Assembly (NCBI GenBank): GCA_934292725.1
Contig: CAKQXY010000034.1
Coordinates: 1-41,897, forward strand
Reading direction: 5' to 3'
DNA length: 41,897 nt
From: an uncultured Lachnospiraceae bacterium
GTDB lineage: Bacteria > Bacillota > Clostridia > Lachnospirales > Lachnospiraceae
A program made the translations under genes and the position numbers. The first letter of the stretch is position 1, and each line of letters begins with the position of its first letter. The notes beneath the pieces were generated by a model. That model had not been told where the DNA came from, did not search any database, and saw only the letters and a list, made by a program, of their open reading frames with translations. Below, one piece after another: positions 25,452-34,524 of the stretch.

Positions 25452-26858
25452 TCATTTCTTTTCTAATATCTTATTTGTTTTATAGCTGCGGCACGCCTCT
25501 ACAAATTTTTCGGCAAACTTAGGATTTGAATAATATGACAGATGCGCAAATCCCCACCAGTGATCACTTCCTGCATGAACACACTCCCAGCTTCTCGTTC
25601 CAACTGGCTTTTTTGCAATAGCACAGTCACCATTATCTTCGCTGTCATAATAATGAAATTCATGACCGCGTATTGTTTCTCCTTTTTGCAAAAAGCTGTC
25701 TGTCTGTGAATTTAATGTCAGATATCCAAAGCGCACAAGCCGCTCTTTTTTCATACAGCCTGCATGAATCACTCCTGCCATTTTATATGGTTTTTTCTCT
25801 GAATCAAAAATTGTATCATGAAGATACATAAAACCTCCGCATTCAGCCAGTGAAGGCATTTTATTTTGAATAGCTGATTTTACGGAATTTCTCATACTTT
25901 TATTTTCTTCCAGTTCTTTTAAATACAGTTCTGGATAACCTCCGCCAAACAATATTCCATCTAAATCTTTCGGCAGCATATCATCATGAAGAGGAGAAAA
26001 GAAGACAAGCTTTGATCCAAGTGATTTTAACAGATCAAGATTATCATCATAATAAAAGCAAAATGCTTCATCTCTTGCCACACCAATTCGAACTGTTTTT
26101 TCTGTAATTTTATGTTGAATGTCACTCTTTGCATCATACTCTAATTGGGGTGCGCTCTTTGCAATCTCAAGAATCTGTTCAAGATTGGCATTTTCACAAA
26201 GAACTTGTGAAGCAGTTTTTAATCTGCTTTGAATATCCTCCAACTCATACGGCATAACAAGACCTAAGTGACGGCTCTCAATTCGCACATCATCCCTAAC
26301 AGGAAAGGATGCAACGACTGGAATATGAAAAGTTTCCTCAATTTCTTTTGCTAACACTGATGCAAAGGATGATGGTGTCTGATTAAGAATCACTCCCTTT
26401 ATAAGATGAGCCGTATCATATTGGAGAAAACCGCTTAGAAGCGCCAATAGTGATCGTCCCATCCCCCTTGCATTTACAGTAAGTAAAATCGGTGTATTTG
26501 TTGCTTTTGCAAGTGCATATGATGAAGCTTCCTCGCGAATCCCTCCAAGACCATCATAAAGTCCCATAACACCTTCTATTACTGCCAGATCACGGCTGTC
26601 CTGTCCTTTAGCAAGAAGCATTCTCGTTACACTGTCTTCTGTAAAAAACGGATCGAGATTTCTTGAGGAAATTCCAAGAACTGTCTTATGAAACACCGGA
26701 TCAATATAATCTGGTCCGCACTTAAAAGATTCCAAATGATAATTTTTCTCCTTAAGTGCCTGCAGCAATGCACATGTAATTAATGTCTTTCCGCTACCGC
26801 TTTGGGGCGCTGCAATCATAATACGCGCTCCCTTTTTTTCTATTTTTGTATTTTCCAT
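25452..26858 (-). CDS. cbiA: Cobyrinic acid a,c-diamide synthase
   Basis: 468 residues, cytoplasmic. The N-terminal ATP-binding domain has APQSGSGKT (about 17-25) and the switch regions KCGPDYIDP and EGVMGLYDG. The C-terminal class I glutamine amidotransferase domain has FGGGYPELYL and the nucleophile cysteine in LAECGGFMYLHD, with a late histidine in RGHEFHY. It amidates the a and c side chains of cobyrinate using glutamine and ATP. AGGAAG lies seven bases before the ATG. Last gene of the cbi operon, 20 bases after the cbiJ-E-T fusion, convergent with the malic enzyme gene. No clear minus-strand terminator was found after it. Confidence 0.92.
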   Translation of the reverse strand: MENTKIEKKGARIMIAAPQSGSGKTLITCALLQALKEKNYHLESFKCGPDYIDPVFHKTVLGISSRNLDPFFTEDSVTRMLLAKGQDSRDLAVIEGVMGLYDGLGGIREEASSYALAKATNTPILLTVNARGMGRSLLALLSGFLQYDTAHLIKGVILNQTPSSFASVLAKEIEETFHIPVVASFPVRDDVRIESRHLGLVMPYELEDIQSRLKTASQVLCENANLEQILEIAKSAPQLEYDAKSDIQHKITEKTVRIGVARDEAFCFYYDDNLDLLKSLGSKLVFFSPLHDDMLPKDLDGILFGGGYPELYLKELEENKSMRNSVKSAIQNKMPSLAECGGFMYLHDTIFDSEKKPYKMAGVIHAGCMKKERLVRFGYLTLNSQTDSFLQKGETIRGHEFHYYDSEDNGDCAIAKKPVGTRSWECVHAGSDHWWGFAHLSYYSNPKFAEKFVEACRSYKTNKILEKK

Positions 26859-26878
26859 GTAACTGCTTCCTCACAATT

Positions 26879-28990
26879 TTATTCATCTGCTTCAATTTTA
26901 TCATCTGGCAGCAGATCAAATGATGCAATCAACACTGGATTTTGTGCCTGCATCAAATTGTATGATCCAAGCTTATGCGCTCTGCTCGCCTGAATCTGAG
27001 TCAGCTGCACATGCTCCACCGGATACGTCTGAATCAATTTTGTAATCTGCGCAATTGTTTCAAGCGACACAGCATTGATTACGACACGCACTCCTCTACT
27101 AACTTTGTCTGTATTTTCTTTTATTATTAACTTTTTTTGAATCGCAGACAAAATGTCACTTAGCGCTCCGCTGCTTCCGCCTATAAATACATGAGTTGGT
27201 GTTGGAAGCTCTTCAAATCCTTCAGGTGCCTTTTTATTAATTACCACGATCTGATCCAAAAGACCAAGACGTGCTGCATTTTCTTTTGTTAAATTCGCAG
27301 CCTCTTCTTTTTGTTCAATTGCAAATACAAAAATATCAGGAGACAATCTTGCACACTCTGCACTTACAGAGCCAGTTCCGCTTCCCACATCATAAACAAC
27401 AGCATTTTTTGTCAGCTCAAGGCGGCTGATACTAAGCACGCGAACTTCATTTTTTGTCATTGGCACCTTAGTGCGTGAAAAAATCTCATCATCCATTCCT
27501 GGTGTCAATATTTGCTCCTCGCAGTCTTCATTTTCAATTAAACAAGTATAGACTCCTTCTGGCAAATCAAAAAACTTTGTCTCAAATTCATCAAGATAAA
27601 ACGTAAAGAGCTTTTCATCAGGATAGGAAATACGATAACCTGCACTGATTTTTACATTATTTATCCCAGCTTCTCGAAATTTGCTTACGAGCATTTCAAA
27701 ATCATTTTTCCCGGACAACAATAAAAATACTTTCGGATTCTTTCGCACAAGATTTACAACATTTGTACGCCTTCCATGAATACTTGCAAGAACTGCATCA
27801 TTCCATGAAACTCCAAAACGTGCTGCAAGTGCGCTCACCGATGAAATCCCTGGCAAAATCGTTGTCTCTGATTTTAATGTACCTTTTTCATTTGCTTCAT
27901 CAAGTGCCTTTTTCATTGACTGTGCACCACTGTAAAAACCGCTGTCACCTGAAAAGGCTGCTGCTGCCTTCGTGTATTGTGGATGTTCAATTAAATATGA
28001 AATAATATCATCCGCGCGATAATAAGGCACTTTTACACCTTTGCCTGGCAAATTTTCAAGCATTCTTTCTGCACCAAATATAACCTCTGCCTCCTCAAAG
28101 GCACGATAAGCCTCTCTTGTCATTCCATCTGTACTTCCCATTCCTATTCCAGAAAGAATTATTTTTCGGCTTCGCTTTGATAAAATATCTTCCTTTAAAA
28201 GTGACTCTAGCTTTTTTGCTGTATCATATACGTTTTCACATATGTACATGAGTGACTTTTTTTCAGCGTCAGATATTTCTGTCTGGCACACATTTTCAGC
28301 AGGCGGCAAAATAGCACAAATCCCGACACCAGCCTTTTTAGCTGCCTCAATCTTTTCCTCAAATCCGCCGGCATGACCACTTATCTTTGTCACCATCCAG
28401 TCAATTGAATATTCCCTTAAAATACATTCATTCATATGCGCGGAAAACGGTCCCTGCATTGCAATGATCTGACGACCAGTAATGCCATTTGCCGTACATA
28501 GACGAATGCTTTCTTCTCCCGGAAGCACACGCACAAAAAGTCGATTCTTAATTGCTTCATTTTTTGCATAGCTGCCCAAATCCTTACTTCCTGTAGTAAG
28601 TAAAATATTTCCTGTCTGAAACGACAGCCACGCGCTGCATTCTTCATGTGTCTTAAATGATACAAAACCTTCCTCTGCGCTCTCTGTGCTGCGGCGCAGG
28701 CGAATAAACGGAATCGACTCTTTATATGCTGCCTGACGGACATTTTGCGATACGATCTGCGCATACGGATGCGTCGCATCAACTACCACATCAAAGCTTC
28801 CATCTCTCATAAGCACTTCCATCTCTTCTTCTGTAAGGCGGCCGCAATGCACATCAAGACGTTTATCGTCCATAAGCTCAAGCGCATAATCAGTTGCAAC
28901 ACATACACTGCATTTAATATTCGAATCAGCAAGCAATTCGGCAAGCTCACGCCCTTCTGTTGTTCCGGCAAATACTAGCACTTTTTTCAT
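26879..28990 (-). CDS. Triple fusion: precorrin-6A reductase, C5(15) methyltransferase and decarboxylating C15 subunit (CbiJ-CbiE-CbiT)
   Basis: About 703 residues, three enzymes in one chain. Residues 1-255 are CbiJ/CobK (FAGTTEGRELAELL at the start, DATHPYA near 71-78, LTTGSKDLG). Residues about 276-488 are CbiE, a class III methyltransferase (LSGIGMGSTDG, FSGDSGFYSG, LPGISSVSALAARFG). Residues about 495-703 are CbiT (DDEIFSRTKVPMTKNEVR, SAM motif DVGSGTGS at 534-541). Together they reduce cobalt-precorrin-6A, then methylate C5 and C15 and decarboxylate. CbiE-CbiT fusions (CobL) are known; adding CbiJ is less usual. The ATG at 28990 has AGGTGA five to six bases upstream; a GTG nine bases earlier overlaps that site. 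Confidence 0.9.
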   Translation of the reverse strand: MKKVLVFAGTTEGRELAELLADSNIKCSVCVATDYALELMDDKRLDVHCGRLTEEEMEVLMRDGSFDVVVDATHPYAQIVSQNVRQAAYKESIPFIRLRRSTESAEEGFVSFKTHEECSAWLSFQTGNILLTTGSKDLGSYAKNEAIKNRLFVRVLPGEESIRLCTANGITGRQIIAMQGPFSAHMNECILREYSIDWMVTKISGHAGGFEEKIEAAKKAGVGICAILPPAENVCQTEISDAEKKSLMYICENVYDTAKKLESLLKEDILSKRSRKIILSGIGMGSTDGMTREAYRAFEEAEVIFGAERMLENLPGKGVKVPYYRADDIISYLIEHPQYTKAAAAFSGDSGFYSGAQSMKKALDEANEKGTLKSETTILPGISSVSALAARFGVSWNDAVLASIHGRRTNVVNLVRKNPKVFLLLSGKNDFEMLVSKFREAGINNVKISAGYRISYPDEKLFTFYLDEFETKFFDLPEGVYTCLIENEDCEEQILTPGMDDEIFSRTKVPMTKNEVRVLSISRLELTKNAVVYDVGSGTGSVSAECARLSPDIFVFAIEQKEEAANLTKENAARLGLLDQIVVINKKAPEGFEELPTPTHVFIGGSSGALSDILSAIQKKLIIKENTDKVSRGVRVVINAVSLETIAQITKLIQTYPVEHVQLTQIQASRAHKLGSYNLMQAQNPVLIASFDLLPDDKIEADE

Positions 28991-29024
28991 CAAAATCACC
29001 TACTTTCTATAAATTCTTGTTTTC

Positions 29025-29783
29025 TCAGTTTTCCTTTTGCATATGAGTATTTATATGATAATTACGACCTGTCACAAGCTTTCCTTTCACCACATGGCTT
29101 TGAGAATTACCGATAAAAACAGTTGTAAACATATCGACCTGTTCATCCTTAAGCTGTCCAAGCGTACATATTTTATATTCAGTACCCTCTCTTCCAATAT
29201 TTCTCACATAGCCACACATTCGCTCTGGATCTGCCTTGCGAAGCAAAATTTCACATGCGCGCTTTAAATAATCTGGTCTTCCCTTGCTTGACGGATTGTA
29301 AATAGCAATACAAAAATCTCCGTCTGCCGCCGCTAACAGCCGCTTTTCTATTACCTCCCATGGTGTCAGTCTGTCACTTAAACTTATCACGCAAAAGTCA
29401 TGACCAATAGGCGCCCCAAGAACAGCTGCACCGCTGACTGCCGCCGTAATACCTGGAATAATCTCAAGCTCACAGTCTGGATACTCTGGGAGAAGATCAT
29501 ACATTAAAGATGCCATACCATATACGCCTGAATCACCGCTGCACACAATAGAGGCGATACATCCCTTTTTTGCCTCCTCAAAACAAAGACGGCAGCGTTC
29601 CTCCTCCCTTGTCATCGGTGTTGCAATTGTTTTCTTATTCTGAACCAGATGATCACCAAGAAGCTTTAAATATACCGGATATCCGGCAATCACATCACTT
29701 TCTTCAAGTGCCTGCCTTGCCTGAGGCGTCATCATTTCAGGTGCACCCGGGCCAATTCCTACTACATATATTTTTTGTTTCAA
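29025..29783 (-). CDS. cbiH: Cobalt-precorrin-3 C17-methyltransferase
   Basis: About 252 residues, class III (cobalamin-type) SAM methyltransferase. It starts KQKIYVVGIGPGAPEMMTPQA and has CSGDSGVYGMASL, IPGITAAVSGAAVLGAPIGHD, IYNPSSKGRPD and GNSQSH near the end, all typical of CbiH/CobJ. It methylates C17 and drives ring contraction with CbiG. An upstream reading frame starts at 29837 but would overlap cbiG. GGCAGG about eight bases before a TTG at 29783 makes that codon the likely start, with the glycine motif then near residue 10 as usual. Gap of 22 bases from cbiG. Confidence 0.9.
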   Translation of the reverse strand: MKQKIYVVGIGPGAPEMMTPQARQALEESDVIAGYPVYLKLLGDHLVQNKKTIATPMTREEERCRLCFEEAKKGCIASIVCSGDSGVYGMASLMYDLLPEYPDCELEIIPGITAAVSGAAVLGAPIGHDFCVISLSDRLTPWEVIEKRLLAAADGDFCIAIYNPSSKGRPDYLKRACEILLRKADPERMCGYVRNIGREGTEYKICTLGQLKDEQVDMFTTVFIGNSQSHVVKGKLVTGRNYHINTHMQKEN

Positions 29784-29805
29784 ACCAATAACCTGCCTTT
29801 CGTAT

Positions 29806-30939
29806 TTAAAATACTGGGAAAAATGCACGCATTGCAACAGCCACAGTTACTCCATCTTTTGCGTATTTGCCTGAAAGAAGCTTCCCATTCGGTGCTGCTG
29901 CCATTGCAGAGCGCTCACATACGTTGTCCACGCCAACAGTTCTTTCTACAAATGCAGAACTGCTGAAATTTCCCGGCACTTGCCTTAACTTCTCTTCAGT
30001 AAAAGTAACAAATTCAACATTAAAATCTGCTGCTGTCTCAATAAGTCCAGCCTCATCTTTTTTGCGGTCAATTGAAGTAATCTGACAAACTGCCTCTTTC
30101 GCAATACCACTTTCAGCTAAACGCTCACAAATTGTCTGCTTGATTAAAGCTGCCTCTTTTTTTCTTCGGCAGCCCACACCAACAACGATGCAGCGCGGCA
30201 CAAGCCAAAGTGAGCCTTTTTTTCCATCCTGTATAAAAGGAGATATTATGATATCCGCCTCTTTTTCTGGCACTGATTGATCTGATACCTGCTTTTTATC
30301 AATTTCTTTTTCCGATTGCTCAATGCTTTCTTCTTTTAGTACTGTTCCCTCAAAAGAAAGCGTCACTAACATGTTTTCACAGCGCACAGTCACGTTTTGG
30401 TGTTCAAGAGTTTTTGCAGAAACACGCGCAATGCCTTCTTTATTTTGAATCACATAGTTGTTCTTCTGTGCAAATAAATCAGCTGCAAAGCAGTGACTAA
30501 CATCAGTTGCCGTAGTAATTACTGCCTGTGCATTTAAAAAGACGGCAATTTTACGAGCATACTCATTGGCACGTCCAACATGACCAGACAAAATAGGAAT
30601 AACATAATCCCCATTTTCATCAATAACAATAACAAATGGATCATGCAGCTTATCCCTTAAAAATGGTGCAATCGTGCGCACGGCAATACCAGCAGCACCA
30701 ATAAAAACCATTCCCTGTTTTTTTTCAAAGCTTTCTTTCGCACACTCCGACAAACGTATCGATGAATAAGATTTTGATGCACGGCACTTATTGATGCAAT
30801 TAACTAAATCTTTCGCACATTCGCAATCTGCTTGATCCTTTTTCTGTGACTGTAAAAGATATGTATTTAGCCTCTTTGCCAGAGCCTCTCCCTTTTCTGT
30901 AAAGCTAATAATATTGATGCAATTACTTGTCTCTTCCAT
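29806..30939 (-). CDS. cbiG: Cobalt-precorrin-5A hydrolase
   Basis: 377 residues, cytoplasmic. The N-terminal and middle parts contain VFIGAAGIAVRTIAPFL, DPFVIVIDENG and ILSGHVGRANEYARKIA; the C-terminal domain has VVGVGCRRKKE, ITSIDRKKDEAGL and VCERSAMAAA, all typical of CbiG. It opens the delta-lactone and releases the two-carbon fragment during ring contraction. The frame extends to 31089, but GAAGAGG before the ATG at 30939 and the family N-terminus support 30939, which gives a 17-base overlap with cbiF. Confidence 0.9.
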   Translation of the reverse strand: MEETSNCINIISFTEKGEALAKRLNTYLLQSQKKDQADCECAKDLVNCINKCRASKSYSSIRLSECAKESFEKKQGMVFIGAAGIAVRTIAPFLRDKLHDPFVIVIDENGDYVIPILSGHVGRANEYARKIAVFLNAQAVITTATDVSHCFAADLFAQKNNYVIQNKEGIARVSAKTLEHQNVTVRCENMLVTLSFEGTVLKEESIEQSEKEIDKKQVSDQSVPEKEADIIISPFIQDGKKGSLWLVPRCIVVGVGCRRKKEAALIKQTICERLAESGIAKEAVCQITSIDRKKDEAGLIETAADFNVEFVTFTEEKLRQVPGNFSSSAFVERTVGVDNVCERSAMAAAPNGKLLSGKYAKDGVTVAVAMRAFFPVF

Positions 30940-31708
30940 CTGATGCCTCTTCTGTCTTTTTCTTTCTGTACTCTGTCTCAAAGTCAGGCGCGTAGAGACA
31001 AGACAGCGCATAGTCGGACGGTGAGATTGCATCTCCCACAAGAACAACTGCTGTCTTTTTGATTCCATGCTTTTCAGCTTCTTCATCAAGTGTAGACACA
31101 GTACATTTTAAGCAAAGCTGTTCTGGCCATGTTGCCTTATAAACAATAGCTGCCGGTGTATCTTCGCTGTAGCCGCCTGCAATCAATCTCTTTGATAATT
31201 CTTTTAAATGACCTGCACTTAAATAAACTGCCATAGTCGCATGATGCGCGGCAAAGCTTTCTATGCTCTCCTTCTCTGGCACTGGTGTGCGCCCTGCCAT
31301 ACGTGTGATAATGAGGCTTTGTGACACTTCTGGTACTGTCAGCTCTAAGTTAAGTGCTGCCGCCGCGCCAAAACATGCCGTCACGCCAGGACAAGTCTCA
31401 TAACCTATTCCAAGCTCTTCAAGTCGGTCCATCTGCTCACGAATTGCACCGTAAATGCTCGGATCACCTGTATGGAGGCGCACCATCTTCTTTCCTTCTT
31501 CTTCACCCTTTTGCAATGCATCTATGACCTCATCAAGCGTCATATAGGCGCTGTTTAAGCATTCGCATCCCTTCTTTGTATAAGAAAGCAGCTCAGGATT
31601 TACTAGTGATCCGGCATAAATAACAAGATCAGCCTCCTGCAAAAGCCGCATTCCGCGCACTGTAATCAAATCGGCAGCACCGCATCCTGCCCCTACAAAT
31701 GATACCAT
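30923..31708 (-). CDS. cbiF: Cobalt-precorrin-4 C11-methyltransferase
   Basis: 261 residues, class III SAM methyltransferase. MVSFVGAGCGAADLITVRG, YAGSLVNPELL, LHTGDPSIYGAIREQ, CPGVTACFGAAAAL and ITRMAGRTPVPE mark CbiF/CobM. It methylates C11 of the corrin precursor. GAGAGGAAA precedes the ATG. In many clostridia cbiL lies between cbiD and cbiF; here only 44 bases separate them and cbiL is missing. Confidence 0.93.
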   Translation of the reverse strand: MVSFVGAGCGAADLITVRGMRLLQEADLVIYAGSLVNPELLSYTKKGCECLNSAYMTLDEVIDALQKGEEEGKKMVRLHTGDPSIYGAIREQMDRLEELGIGYETCPGVTACFGAAAALNLELTVPEVSQSLIITRMAGRTPVPEKESIESFAAHHATMAVYLSAGHLKELSKRLIAGGYSEDTPAAIVYKATWPEQLCLKCTVSTLDEEAEKHGIKKTAVVLVGDAISPSDYALSCLYAPDFETEYRKKKTEEASDGRDK

Positions 31709-31752
31709 ATTTTCCTCTCAATCCGCAGCCTCATTTATGGCTGCTATGTTTT

Positions 31753-32949
31753 CTAAATGGTTGTCCCGCTAACCGTAACATTTTCGTGCTGCAGCTCATG
31801 TAAAAATTCTTCTGCGCCTTTGCTTTTTGCTAATTCACCATATTGATTGTCATAGAGTATACATTCTATTTTCATCTTGCCTTTGGCACGTTTATTCGTA
31901 TAATAGATGATTCTTTCCATTAGATATTCCATAACAGGCTTTGTCTTTTTTTCTTCTTCCAAATAGGCAATTGCCTCTGTCGTTGTCGCGCTATCCAAGA
32001 TTTTCATCAGATTGTCACGGCTGACACCTGCGCGAAGTCCTGCTGCTGCAAGAAGCTCCACTCTGCAGTCCGCCTCTCGCGAATGTGTATTCATAATACC
32101 GCCAGAAACCTTGACAAGCTTTCCGATATGTCCTGTAAGAAGCATTTTTTCAAATCCACATTCCACCGCCATATCTATCGTCTCTCCAATAAAATTGCTG
32201 CATTTAACACTATCATCAAGATCATAGCCGTATGTTTCTTTCATAAAATCGAGTCCATAGTTGCCCGGAGAAACAGCCGCTACCTGACTATTCTGCGCAT
32301 GTCTCATATTTAACTCAAGACGAATGGTATCAAGAAGCGCCTGACTGCTCATTGGTTCGACTACACCACTTGTGCCAAGCACAGAAATGCCTCCAACAAT
32401 TCCAAGGCGTGGGTTAAATGTTTTTTCTGCCAGCTCTACTCCCTTTGGAATAGAAATAATAACCTTTAAAGCGCCCTTATAATCTGCCATGCGGCAAACC
32501 TCTAACACCTCAGACTCAATCATTTGGCGCGGCACATGATTGATTGCGGCATTTCCAACTGGCTGATCCATGCCTGGTCTTGTGACACGGCCAATGCCAA
32601 TTCCACCGTCAATCTCGACGGTTGCATGGAGTGCTTTCGTTTCTGTTTGCTTTTCTTCTTGCAGCGAAGTTTCTGTCTGGGACGTTTTTGAACGTTCTAT
32701 GTAAGATACCTCTGCATAGACAAGCGCGCCAGTCGTAATATCAGGATCATCTCCTCCATCCTTTTCAACCGCACAGCTAACGCTTTTCTCTTTTCTGGTA
32801 ATCTCTAACAGCTTTGCCTCAAACACGATACCTTTTGGTGTCACAATGGAGATTTTTTCTTTTTTCTTTCCTGTCAAAAGCATGTAGGCAGCTGCTTTAG
32901 ATGCTGCTGCCGCACAGCTTCCTGTCGTAAATCCGTATCTCATACGCAT
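31753..32949 (-). CDS. cbiD: Cobalt-precorrin-5B C1-methyltransferase
   Basis: 398 residues. MRYGFTTGSCAAAASKAAAYM, the glycine/aspartate region DGGDDPDITTGA, IGRVTRPGMDQPVGNAAIN, GGISVLGTSG and SPGNYGLDF are CbiD hallmarks. It methylates C1 with SAM. A Thr/Glu/Ser/Lys-rich insertion (SKTSQTETSLQEEKQTETKA, about residues 91-110) breaks the usual N-terminal domain and may be a flexible loop. Two ATGs are possible: 32949 (GGAC five bases upstream) and 32943 (ATGA overlap with the cbiC stop). Confidence 0.92.
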   Translation of the reverse strand: MRMRYGFTTGSCAAAASKAAAYMLLTGKKKEKISIVTPKGIVFEAKLLEITRKEKSVSCAVEKDGGDDPDITTGALVYAEVSYIERSKTSQTETSLQEEKQTETKALHATVEIDGGIGIGRVTRPGMDQPVGNAAINHVPRQMIESEVLEVCRMADYKGALKVIISIPKGVELAEKTFNPRLGIVGGISVLGTSGVVEPMSSQALLDTIRLELNMRHAQNSQVAAVSPGNYGLDFMKETYGYDLDDSVKCSNFIGETIDMAVECGFEKMLLTGHIGKLVKVSGGIMNTHSREADCRVELLAAAGLRAGVSRDNLMKILDSATTTEAIAYLEEEKKTKPVMEYLMERIIYYTNKRAKGKMKIECILYDNQYGELAKSKGAEEFLHELQHENVTVSGTTI

Positions 32950-33584
32950 TTTCGTCCAGAAAGCTCATAGAGGACTGCATTGCAGATGGCTGCCGCCACA
33001 TTGCTTCCGCCCTTTCTTCCTTTATTTATAATATAAGGAATGTCAGTCTCCATGATTTCTTCCTTTGCTTCCACTACGTTTACAAATCCGACTGGAACAC
33101 CTATTATAAAGGCTGGCTTATATGATCCTGCCTTGTACATTTCATAAAGCTTCATCAGCGCAGTCGGCGCATTTCCTACCACAAAGATAATAGGCTTATT
33201 CCAAGAAGCAGCAATCTCCATGCTGACAGCCGCACGCGTTGTCTTCTGCTCCTTTGCCAATTTTGCTACTGTCTCATCTGCCATCAGACATTTTGCTTCA
33301 CATCCAAAGGCAGCTAATGTTTTTTTATTGATTCCAGACAATGCCATATTTGTATCTGTCACAATCGATGCTCCGCTTTTTATAAGTTCCTTTAGCTTAT
33401 CAAGCGCACCTTCTGAAAATACAAGTGTATGCGCATAATCAAAATCTGCTGTCGTGTGTATAGCGCGGCATATCACTGGTGCCAGTTTATTATCCAACTT
33501 GATATTTCGCTCATTTAATTCCGCTGCGATAATCTCAAAGCTTCGCTTTTCAATTTCACCTGGAAGAACAAATTCTGTTTTCAT
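32940..33584 (-). CDS. cbiC: Cobalt-precorrin-8 methylmutase
   Basis: 214 residues. It shows the CbiC/CobH pattern: RAIHTTADFDYAHTLVFSEGA with the catalytic histidine, IVTDTNMALSGINK, VGNAPTALMKLYE, and IGVPVGFVNVVEAKE. It moves the C11 methyl to C12, giving cobyrinic acid. First gene of the cbi operon. AGGAGG stands five bases before the ATG, and a strong terminator hairpin ends only six bases upstream of that site, so expression must read through or start within it. Confidence 0.93.
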   Translation of the reverse strand: MKTEFVLPGEIEKRSFEIIAAELNERNIKLDNKLAPVICRAIHTTADFDYAHTLVFSEGALDKLKELIKSGASIVTDTNMALSGINKKTLAAFGCEAKCLMADETVAKLAKEQKTTRAAVSMEIAASWNKPIIFVVGNAPTALMKLYEMYKAGSYKPAFIIGVPVGFVNVVEAKEEIMETDIPYIINKGRKGGSNVAAAICNAVLYELSGRKCV

Positions 33585-33601
33585 ATAAGCCTCCTGCTAA
33601 C

Positions 33602-33632
33602 AAAAAACCCGTCAGCAAATAAAGCTGACGGG
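33602..33632 (-). terminator. Terminator or attenuator between tcdA and cbiC
   Basis: Minus strand: perfect 9-bp GC-rich stem CCCGTCAGC/GCTGACGGG (33624-33632 with 33608-33616), loop TTTATTT, then TTTTTT (33602-33607). The cbiC ribosome binding site begins six bases later. A TATAAT lies just upstream (33642-33647) without a good -35, so a transcript could begin inside or just before the hairpin. Otherwise this is the tcdA terminator and cbi genes depend on read-through. Confidence 0.85.
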
Positions 33633-33669
33633 AGTTTCGCTATTATATTCATTTAATTTTCTTAGTCGT

Positions 33670-34446
33670 TTATTCGTCTTTTATCGTTAAGGTACCTGCT
33701 GTCAAATCTTTGATGACCTCTCCTGCCAAAATCAGTCCTGCCACTGGCGGCACAAATGCAACACTTCCTGGAATGTCTCTTCTCTCGGTACACTTATGCG
33801 CTGTTCCTGGAGGGCATACGCAGTTGGAACGGCAGCTTACGCTCATATCTTCCAATGGACGCACTGGCTTTTCAGTTGAATAGACAACCTTTAACTTCTT
33901 GACACCGCGCTTTTTTAACTCATGGCGCATAACCTTTGCAAGAGGACACATCGTTGTCTTATAAATATCGGCAACATGAAATTGTGTCGGATCAAGCTTG
34001 TTTCCTGCACCCATACAGCTAATCACAGGAACGCCTGCAGCCTGTGCGCGCATGATGATCTCGATCTTTGCTGTAACAGTATCAACTGCATCGACCACAT
34101 AGGAATATTCAGAGAAATCAAATTCATGCGCATTCTCAGGCAGATAAAAGCACTGGCGCATCTCTACCTGCGCATCTGGATTAATCTCCAGAATACGATC
34201 TCTCATGACCTCTACCTTATATTTTCCGATTGTCTTTCTCGTTGCTATAATCTGACGGTTGATGTTAGTTAAGCATACTTTATCATCATCTACAATTACA
34301 AAAGAACCAACACCACTTCTTGCAAGTGCTTCTACCACATAGCCGCCAACACCGCCAATGCCAAAAATGGCTACTTTAGCTCCTGCAAGCGCATCCATTC
34401 CCTCTTTTCCCAATAAAAGCTGTGTTCTTGAAAACTGATTTAACAT
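33670..34446 (-). CDS. tcdA: tRNA threonylcarbamoyladenosine dehydratase (TcdA/CsdL, ThiF/E1 family)
   Basis: 258 residues, cytoplasmic. The N-terminus FSRTQLLLGKEGMDAL and the nucleotide-binding motif GIGGVGGYVVEALARSG are typical of E1-like TcdA. DDDKVCLTNINRQ, DAVDTVTAKIE and CPLAKVMRHELKKRGVKK follow. It uses ATP to cyclise t6A37 of tRNA. It lies between the transporter genes and cbiC but has its own promoter (34496-34524), so it may have no role in B12. GGCAGGAAA is the ribosome binding site. Confidence 0.88.
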   Translation of the reverse strand: MLNQFSRTQLLLGKEGMDALAGAKVAIFGIGGVGGYVVEALARSGVGSFVIVDDDKVCLTNINRQIIATRKTIGKYKVEVMRDRILEINPDAQVEMRQCFYLPENAHEFDFSEYSYVVDAVDTVTAKIEIIMRAQAAGVPVISCMGAGNKLDPTQFHVADIYKTTMCPLAKVMRHELKKRGVKKLKVVYSTEKPVRPLEDMSVSCRSNCVCPPGTAHKCTERRDIPGSVAFVPPVAGLILAGEVIKDLTAGTLTIKDE

Positions 34447-34495
34447 TTCTTTCCTGCCTTTTCCTTTTGCATGTTTCTCTATCTCTGCCTTTGGT

Positions 34496-34524
34496 ATCTT
34501 AGCATTGATAAACTACCATGTCAA
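34496..34524 (-). promoter_or_regulatory. Promoter of tcdA, inside an inverted repeat
   Basis: Minus strand: TTGACA (34519-34524), 17-base spacer, TAAGAT (34496-34501), about 45 bases before the start codon. An 8-bp inverted repeat, TGATAAAC (34506-34513) and GTTTATCA (34528-34535), brackets the -35 box and could be an operator. Confidence 0.7.

Noticed and set aside
33585..33670. Second cobalamin riboswitch before cbiC
   Set aside because: The gap is too short and has no B12 box; only a terminator hairpin and a -10-like box are present.
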